Source of the DNA: Candidatus Sumerlaeota bacterium
Lineage (GTDB): Bacteria > Sumerlaeota > Sumerlaeia > JADFCT01
Reading direction: 5' to 3'
Length of the DNA stretch: 30,446 nt
Assembly (NCBI GenBank): GCA_026398575.1
Contig: JAPLSP010000395.1
Location: 1 to 30,446 of the forward strand
Shown: piece after piece, positions 25,801-30,446 of the stretch
How the letters are laid out: each line of letters starts with the position of its first letter
Numbering within the stretch: position 1 is the first letter of the stretch
Translations under genes and position numbers: made by a program
Notes under the pieces: generated by a model
The model's input: only the letters and a program-made list of their open reading frames with translations
Told to the model about the DNA's origin: nothing
Database searches by the model: none

Positions 25801-28800
25801 AGAAGGGATATGGCATGCACTGGATACGGTGTTTAAATCTGGACATGTCAGTTTCTACGTAGACGGCAATCTAGTTGCTACTACAGCAGCTCTTTGTACT
25901 ATTATAAGATACACGTCTGGCTACGATTGCTATATAGGTGTCAGGTATAACAGACAGCATGTCGAATTGGGATTCAAACCTTTAAGTCTTGACTATCCGT
26001 TCGTCGGAGCATTTCGAGGTTGTATTGATGACGTGCTATTGTTCAATCGTGCACTATCAGCAGCAGAGGTGGCCGCGCTATCCTCCGATAGAGACGCCAA
26101 TGGCATTAAAGACTTCTGGGAAAAGCCGATCATGGTAGATGTCCCGGCTGAGACATTTTTGATGGGCAACAGTGGGCGGGGTGATGACGCGACATATGGA
26201 CAATCTGATGAGACACCCACGCATACGGTCGCATTGTCTCCCTATCAGATTGGCATGCATGAAGTTACCAACGGCCAATTCTGCGATATCCTGAATTGGG
26301 CCGCGGGTCACGGGTTTCTCAGAAATGCTACGGGGGATGTTTATGCGGGAGAAAATGAAGTCTATGCATACGGCCATCTAATAATTTACGTCAATAGCGG
26401 GAACTCCAGCTATTGTAACATCCAGAATTCAGGGGGCGCGTTTACATGGAAGTCGCGGACAGGCTCTGGAGGCAAGATCTATTCAATGCAGCACCATCCA
26501 GTCCAATCGGTAACATGGTATGGTTCCGTGGTATACTGTAACTGGCTGAGCCAGATGGAGAATCTAACGCCGGCGTACAATACTTCGACATGGGAACTGG
26601 TGGATGCGGATTTGGGAGCCCCTGGAATTCAGTTCACAAACGGCTATCACCTGCCGACGGAAGCTGAGTGGGAGCGGTCGGCAGCATGGGATGGTTCCAA
26701 GCATTGGATTTATGGATTCCTGAGTGACATTAGCTCATCCGCAAGGCAGAATTATTATGGCGGCTCTAGTTATGTCAATCCCATAGGTCTTACAAGCCAA
26801 CCCTATACATCGCCGGTGGGCTGGTTCAATGGCATCAACATAAGCCCGAATGGCTCAGTTCAAACGATTAATAGCCCTAGTCCGGTCGGAGCCTATGACA
26901 TGAGCGGAAATGTGTGGGAGTGGTGCCATGATTGGTGGGATGGCTTTAGTAGCTATACGCTTTTTCCTCAAGTTGATCCAATTAACACAAGCGGCACCGT
27001 AATCATAATGCGCGGTGGCGCATGGGATGGGGCGGGCTGTCGCTCGGCGGATCGTAGTGAAAGCTATCCTCACATCGGAAATACCAATTATGGCTTCCGT
27101 GTGGCGCGCAGTCAAGTATTGAATCAGACATCTGCGAATCCCTTGCTATATCTGATCTCCGACAAAGACAACTACAGGCGCCTGACTCTGAATGGCCTGC
27201 AAGTTCGGGCGGAACAGTGGAACGGGATGGCGCTGACTATGCTAGGGACTGGCATGCTAACGCAGTCAACAGAAAACTCCACTCTTTCAATACGTTACGA
27301 CGGTTGGAGCACCTTTACCTTGCTAGAGAATGGGACGCAATGCATGACTTGGAACGACACGCTGTCGACCTCATCGGACCTGCTGCGGCTGGGCATCGGT
27401 GTAAAGCGTTTGGCCGGTAGCGATTCAGCCCTTGCGGAGTGCACGCGTATCCAATTCCTCTCGCTGAACGAAGCGCCGCAATTGTCGCTGCCTGCTGAAA
27501 TTGTGATGCAATCCGGTGGTGCGGCGATTCTGAGTTTGGCGGACTATGCGTTCGATGATATCCAGTTACCTACAGAACTGACTTATGAGGTTTCGACAGG
27601 ATCGAGGATCACAGCAAGCATTTCAGGGAGCACTCTGCGAGTGGTAGCGCCCGAAGATTTCAGCGGAACGGAGACCTTTGTTATTCGCGCAAAGGACGCG
27701 GCAGGCTATACCGATGCAGGCAGCCTGCCCGTGATCGTGAATCCTCCACCCGCGGGCACATTATTCAAAGACATCACTGGCGCCGCAGGCTTGACAGCGA
27801 TAGACGCTGTGGGGACGGCCGTAGTGACGGGATCATTGGCGACGGCGGAAACCGTGAATGACCTTGGATTAGGTCGCGCTGGAATGATGGCGCTGTTGCG
27901 GACGAGTGAAACATTGGCGCAGGACGAAGCAGCAACGCGCGGGCTGTCGGGCGCGGTCGGGGTTGAATCGCTTCTGTCGGCAGACCTTAACAACGATGGC
28001 GCGTCGGATCTGATGCTGTTCTTTGGGGACTGCGTGGCGCTTTACATCAACGACAGAACAGGACACTTTACAGATGTCACAACGGCAGTTGGCCTGGCAG
28101 GGATCGCCGCAAAATCTGGAGCCTTGGCGGATGTGGATCGCGACGGCGACCTCGATATTGTTTTTGTGCGCGAAGGAACGAACTCGCTTTATTTGAATCG
28201 TCTGAAGGAAACAGGGACACTTACTTTTGAGGATTGGACGGCGACAAGCACGCTGGGCGCGCAGGCAGGCGCATGGGAGTCGGCTGTTTTCGCGGACGCG
28301 GACGGCGACGGCGACGCAGACCTCTATGTGACGCGGCGCGACGGTGATAATATTCTCTATGAGAACGTATCAACGAGCGCGACGCCGGGCGTCTTTGCGG
28401 CGGTCACAACAAGCGGCGCGGGTGATCCCGGGCATGAGCACTATGGCGCGGTCTGGGCGGACTTCAACAATGACGGGCTGCCCGATCTTTATCTGACGAA
28501 CGGCGGCGCAAGCCCGCGCAATACGCTGCTGCTGAATCTGGGCGGCTTGACCTTCGCTGACGCAACGGATACTTCGGGTGTCGCCTGCGGGGCAGAAAGT
28601 CGCGGTGCGGTAGCATTTGACTACGACAACGACGGCTGGCTGGACCTTTTCGTCTCGGTCAATGGCGGCCCGAACAAGCTTTATCATAATAATGGCGGTC
28701 TTGATTTCAGCGATGTCTCAACGACAAGCGGCCTCACAGGGGCAACTGACGGGCAGGGGATGGCGGCGGCGGCGTTTGACCTCGACGGAGACGGCGATCT

Positions 28801-30446
28801 CGATATCATTCAGGCGAACGCCAGCGCGCCGGGCGCGGCGCTGTATCGCAACGATCTGATAATCCCAGCCGATGATCCCTTTAACGTTCCGGGGCGTAAC
28901 TGGTTGCAGGTGAACCTGGTGGGTGTGGCGTCGAACCGCTCGGCGGTTGGTGCAAGGATTGAAGCGCGGCTGTCGGATGGCCGTGTCCAATCGCGCGAGA
29001 TTCAGGCCGGCACGAGCTGGCGCGGTCAGGACAGTATGACGGCAGCGTTCGGCTTGGGCGCTTCCACATTTGTGGACGAACTGACGGTGCGGTGGCCGTC
29101 GGGCGCGGTCTCGCGGCTCTACGCTGTTGGCGGCAACCAGCGCATCACAGTGACCGAGGAAAACCTGCTCGAAGTCATCGTCCTCGATCCGGGAATCGTC
29201 TTTATGCGGCCAGGAACGACGGCGACGCTGACGGCGACGGCCTTCTATGCGAATGGCGATTATGTGACGCTCGATCCCGAGGCGCTGTTCTGGCAGGCGG
29301 ACAATCCCAGCATCGCGGACTTTGATTCGTCGGGGACGCTCTATGGCTTACGCGAGGGCGAGACGCGCGTGACAGCGCAGCTGGGCGATAAATTAAGCCT
29401 GTCGGCGCTTGTTCAGGTAACGGCGCTGCGTGTGACGACCATGACTGTGACGCCCGCCGGACCTAAGCAGATAGGCGTGGGCGAATGGCAGCCCTACATG
29501 GCGACGGCGACCTATGAAGACGCCACGACGGCCGATGTGACGCTGCTCTCAATCTGGAACAGCCGCGATCCGAACATCGCGGAGATCGGACCGCTCGGAT
29601 TGGCGCACGCTCTGGCCAAGGGCGCGACGACGATTACAGCAGAATATCAGTCGGTAGCCTCCGACGATGTCGCTTTGGTAGTGATGCGGGAAGATCAGGT
29701 CGAGCTGATAGCTTCGCCTTCGACGCAAACGTTGAATCTTATCGGCGCAACTGCCGAGGCGGGATTGGTGAATGTGCGACGCGTGGTCAATGGCGTCTTG
29801 CCCGGCGAGGATGCCACAGGCGATGTTTTCTGGCTGATAAGCGATCCGTTCGTGGCGTGGATTGGCGCGGATGGCGTGGTCCATCCCACGCGCCGGGGTG
29901 TAACCACTGCGACGGCGCAGTCGGGCGGAAAGATGTCAAACAGCGTGCAGATCACGGTAAACAACACTGCGCCGATTGTAGTGGCGGTTTTCCCGGTCGA
30001 AGGACAACTTGTCTCAACCTTGACAGCCATTCAGGTTACCTTCAGTGAACCGGTCTTGGGATTGCTCGCCGGATATTTGACTGTGAATGGGAGCGGGGCG
30101 ACAACGGTAACAGGCGCGGGAGCAGGACCTTACGAATTCACCGGCTTCACGCCGCCATCGGGCGATCCTTCATCGGTCGTGAATGCGCGTCTGCAAGGCT
30201 GGCCTATCACGGATACGTTTGGCGAAGACTTTGTTGGGACTTCCTGGACCTTTATCATGGATGTTGTCCAACCGGGAGTAACACTGGCGACAACCGAGCC
30301 AGATCCCACGAGCCGGACCATCACGGTGACTGCGACTTTAACTGAAGATGTGACGAATTTCACTTCGGCTTGTATCGCGACAACAAATGCGAGCGTTGTG
30401 AATTTTGCCGGCTCAGGCACAACCTACACTTTCGACCTTGTCCCGA
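19829..30446 (+). CDS. Giant secreted multi-domain protein (LamG, FGE-sulfatase, VCBS/FG-GAP, ASPIC/UnbV, Ig-like), 3' end beyond window
   Basis: One open frame runs 3,539 codons to the right edge. ATG 19829 follows AGAGAGAGG. A signal peptide (hydrophobic CLLTTCLFIVLA; likely cleavage after SEAHA) sends it out of the cytoplasm. Approximate domains: carboxypeptidase-regulatory-like 152-240 and 245-330; PPC- and CARDB-like 350-560; unassigned 560-1155; Ig-like 1160-1270; fibronectin III 1281-1370; two He_PIG/cadherin-like 1385-1566; PKD-like 1571-1758; LamG 1862-2085; FGE-sulfatase 2102-2430 (HEVTNGQFC, YHLPTEAEWERSA, GNVWEWCHDWW, RGGAWDG); cadherin-like 2547-2640; six Ca-binding D-x-(D/N)-x-D-G repeats 2645-3014; ASPIC/UnbV 3021-3110; three Big_2-like 3113-3375; an SbsA-like Ig domain from 3379. 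Likely a cell-surface or exported adhesin or carbohydrate-binding scaffold. The FGE part has one Cys (GCRSADRS) where active FGE has a Cys pair, so catalysis is doubtful. Anchor or sorting signal would be past the window. Confidence 0.9.
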   Translation, partial: MTPTILGLAMAGFRSARLSCLLTTCLFIVLACSEAHAGYSGEILRISPLPSIGGQRTKVTVTVKAYSLGLLNDAVVEWDSAPSGWKIEPKNFNPYLTIGKETSFDFYATPPASGGTGEIVWKFYDDGIGVHPYGSTLLSTMRQSIVAPLATIIQGTVKDKNGKGLSGVTVSIRLSSSSDPALDMRCTDAAGNFSLKPMLTVARNYFFLAKIGEDAGSISAYVTPNTCPLPLNIMINTLPKTPSSGYLSVTVNGNDNGKIAPLANAKIDLSKDGAWFNSANTDQNGSHYFGTVPFGNYKASASMSGYDPAEKSLSITAAMSYTITVELKKKANNSDTLPLKVFLDGVGGEEKSDSVNALTNSADWYYMTIPTAGTLTPTISNSNVQARIFRYYSSGDLGSSVQITGDDLALSRIYWIRVSTTASTDQAYRIKTYLSSNGYVAGLEPGSVGASVESGNTINAFCSIRNYTPQNRGAFTVQYYASTNSNRDVTGDIVLGSPQSVAGVSPEMSIPHSYRPPTLLPQGDYYIKAKIFNAPGWGGVLSKVNIAVSISKIKIAPVPSVERIIGRLKLTGTFEDSANSYAFKSAGKINNFIRVPPDTIVYTQGRQRLEFGGSGTVDFMLDASGINGLRLSDWSFLKFPGVTLDANTGYIDQFTALTDDIIKIPPTQILMMVDNPEVTGWNDPDTNGGVKCGMVIALPTTGYARRTTNITKDIFTNRRETWTYVPLEAVIAHDRFIASARVENVKMFSNAVFLYYAGVKVDTGEQTVVCDGKVGIPKIKKDFTIELKKLEFIEYFRPNTFDIEVKGTFPILPIPELSAVPGLEAYYLAFDRFAVHAYDMAKNNGDDLSVGGGVGIVIGYADAYIGVRKKVAIKILRMDGDVDIKVHSGDFKATGRMILFNTYTIGYAPTPITEIYKGYELASAEVEYNNTNKFIRGSAEFHPFPFIDANLEELRYDFNGKNFSATGSATVRTPSDWWLVGGLELANARLKATNTEVYGKAKVEFLPGVGFIIKADGTYDYGMDLYNSLPSGLGALTAELGDNISQGPNTVSVPPNQPCAIIRLVYSQGVAATTLQAPGSAVYDRNNAAVTPSNNGPVFFREAASVQRAPGTTMSLCNETCYFLMPQEGQSAVTPGDYVLSILNSSEIGADAQIELILKNQPPTAQILEPSVNAQNPSEVVIRWQAGDPESDSSQLLLFYDTNNEGYDGQLITVQTVTSGTEIIATGPAPILLDSVTSTGVHTWVTSGIPTGTYHIYAMITDGKNMPVFSNYSPGAISIVHPSAPAAPENFTALPRESGIYCSWSPSVGATTNTQYVLMYDDEPLSSTKRFKNQIVTEEMTEWEIKNLINGWTYRVAVCSMDSDSLARSPIVGPVAVSLLSRAGNNAPRIISTPVTQGRVGYPYSYQLLATDPDGDIVNFKITNGPIGLAIDPTSSILGFTPVDGHLGVHRVTVAAYDGKGGAHEQTFILTIDNWLSPNAVPVFVTTPAATVLVEHIYQSEARAVDADGDTITYSLLEAPAGMTIDAAGVIRWIPRRTDAGIYSVRIRASDGRGGERELAFSLEVMFPLLAADFETAPGTGQPSPVTAVFTAQPNAAAAAYVTNYRWTINGSESASGPLANVLRRSFNDYSPADFPAPKTYSVSLTIEGPGVHAGDPPQVRMVSKNFAVTAPLPVADFSADSWVITSDSRTVTFTDASAWETGRSWTVQDIGGPFVTSAESFSYTFASDAFGRTYEVVLNITGPSGSAMTTKCITLQPTDNILIVKLNHPTMEGLWPEWEKATTSTLAESLSTDFNIATATSLSVQSRADGAAVAVSHALPYTGKEFNLNVVGLNQSDSVLTRTVPAQTSWYAGYDFKSRNVVAYWPFEGNANDVSGNGNNGTVLGAAWTTGSQGRCLSFDGIDDYVTIPDSISFNFKREMTFHSLIKLQPGTNYNIYDMKTILCKGAEHAKRGADFAAQLSRSDLKGADRMTMIEIADPGEHKWGGPQISEGIWHALDTVFKSGHVSFYVDGNLVATTAALCTIIRYTSGYDCYIGVRYNRQHVELGFKPLSLDYPFVGAFRGCIDDVLLFNRALSAAEVAALSSDRDANGIKDFWEKPIMVDVPAETFLMGNSGRGDDATYGQSDETPTHTVALSPYQIGMHEVTNGQFCDILNWAAGHGFLRNATGDVYAGENEVYAYGHLIIYVNSGNSSYCNIQNSGGAFTWKSRTGSGGKIYSMQHHPVQSVTWYGSVVYCNWLSQMENLTPAYNTSTWELVDADLGAPGIQFTNGYHLPTEAEWERSAAWDGSKHWIYGFLSDISSSARQNYYGGSSYVNPIGLTSQPYTSPVGWFNGINISPNGSVQTINSPSPVGAYDMSGNVWEWCHDWWDGFSSYTLFPQVDPINTSGTVIIMRGGAWDGAGCRSADRSESYPHIGNTNYGFRVARSQVLNQTSANPLLYLISDKDNYRRLTLNGLQVRAEQWNGMALTMLGTGMLTQSTENSTLSIRYDGWSTFTLLENGTQCMTWNDTLSTSSDLLRLGIGVKRLAGSDSALAECTRIQFLSLNEAPQLSLPAEIVMQSGGAAILSLADYAFDDIQLPTELTYEVSTGSRITASISGSTLRVVAPEDFSGTETFVIRAKDAAGYTDAGSLPVIVNPPPAGTLFKDITGAAGLTAIDAVGTAVVTGSLATAETVNDLGLGRAGMMALLRTSETLAQDEAATRGLSGAVGVESLLSADLNNDGASDLMLFFGDCVALYINDRTGHFTDVTTAVGLAGIAAKSGALADVDRDGDLDIVFVREGTNSLYLNRLKETGTLTFEDWTATSTLGAQAGAWESAVFADADGDGDADLYVTRRDGDNILYENVSTSATPGVFAAVTTSGAGDPGHEHYGAVWADFNNDGLPDLYLTNGGASPRNTLLLNLGGLTFADATDTSGVACGAESRGAVAFDYDNDGWLDLFVSVNGGPNKLYHNNGGLDFSDVSTTSGLTGATDGQGMAAAAFDLDGDGDLDIIQANASAPGAALYRNDLIIPADDPFNVPGRNWLQVNLVGVASNRSAVGARIEARLSDGRVQSREIQAGTSWRGQDSMTAAFGLGASTFVDELTVRWPSGAVSRLYAVGGNQRITVTEENLLEVIVLDPGIVFMRPGTTATLTATAFYANGDYVTLDPEALFWQADNPSIADFDSSGTLYGLREGETRVTAQLGDKLSLSALVQVTALRVTTMTVTPAGPKQIGVGEWQPYMATATYEDATTADVTLLSIWNSRDPNIAEIGPLGLAHALAKGATTITAEYQSVASDDVALVVMREDQVELIASPSTQTLNLIGATAEAGLVNVRRVVNGVLPGEDATGDVFWLISDPFVAWIGADGVVHPTRRGVTTATAQSGGKMSNSVQITVNNTAPIVVAVFPVEGQLVSTLTAIQVTFSEPVLGLLAGYLTVNGSGATTVTGAGAGPYEFTGFTPPSGDPSSVVNARLQGWPITDTFGEDFVGTSWTFIMDVVQPGVTLATTEPDPTSRTITVTATLTEDVTNFTSACIATTNASVVNFAGSGTTYTFDLVP

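Overview
The window looks like a chromosomal segment of an uncultured Gram-negative bacterium. It is GC-rich in its core genes, uses the standard genetic code (TAA, TAG and TGA all end genes), and carries a lipoprotein-type periplasmic binding protein. It also holds a giant secreted protein mixing LamG, FGE-sulfatase, FG-GAP/VCBS and ASPIC/UnbV modules. That last mixture is common in Planctomycetes/Verrucomicrobia/Lentisphaerae-type and Sumerlaeota/Hydrogenedentota-type genomes, but the placement is inference and no marker gene confirms it.

Layout. (1) 1-2436: an AT-rich accessory block made of a transposase tail and a three-gene leftward cassette (P-loop ATPase, then two small unknown proteins) with overlapping or near-touching ends. 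It lies immediately beyond the 3' end of tRNA-Ala(CGC). (2) 2519-5816: core-like GC-rich DNA with tRNA-Ala, an orphan substrate-binding lipoprotein, a B12-binding radical SAM enzyme and tRNA-Gly(CCC), separated by short AT-rich repeat spacers. (3) 5846-19448: a 13.6 kb leftward defence operon directly beyond the 3' end of tRNA-Gly. In transcription order it encodes a SNF2-type helicase with a DUF3883 end, a DUF4062-HATPase regulator-like protein, a DUF1156 DNA methylase, a DUF4062 protein, an AlbA_2-HATPase protein, a repeat-filled spacer and a DUF499 ATPase. The helicase, methylase and DUF499 ATPase match the helicase-methylase-ATPase type of anti-phage system. Four junctions are 4-base start/stop overlaps. 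(4) 19829 to the right edge: one uninterrupted reading frame of at least 3,539 codons for a secreted multi-domain protein that runs out of the window.

Two defence genes are damaged in ways visible directly in the sequence. The DUF499 ATPase gene is interrupted by a 126-bp element with 16-bp terminal inverted repeats. The DUF4062-HATPase gene carries one in-frame amber codon with the conserved frame intact on both sides. The helicase and methylase are intact, so the system is probably non-functional or decaying unless expression is recovered in some way. Between the AlbA_2 gene and the DUF499 gene lies a roughly 290-bp run of four successive tandem-repeat families with 9-11 bp periods, including nine CCGG-centred sites mostly spaced by exactly 10 bp.
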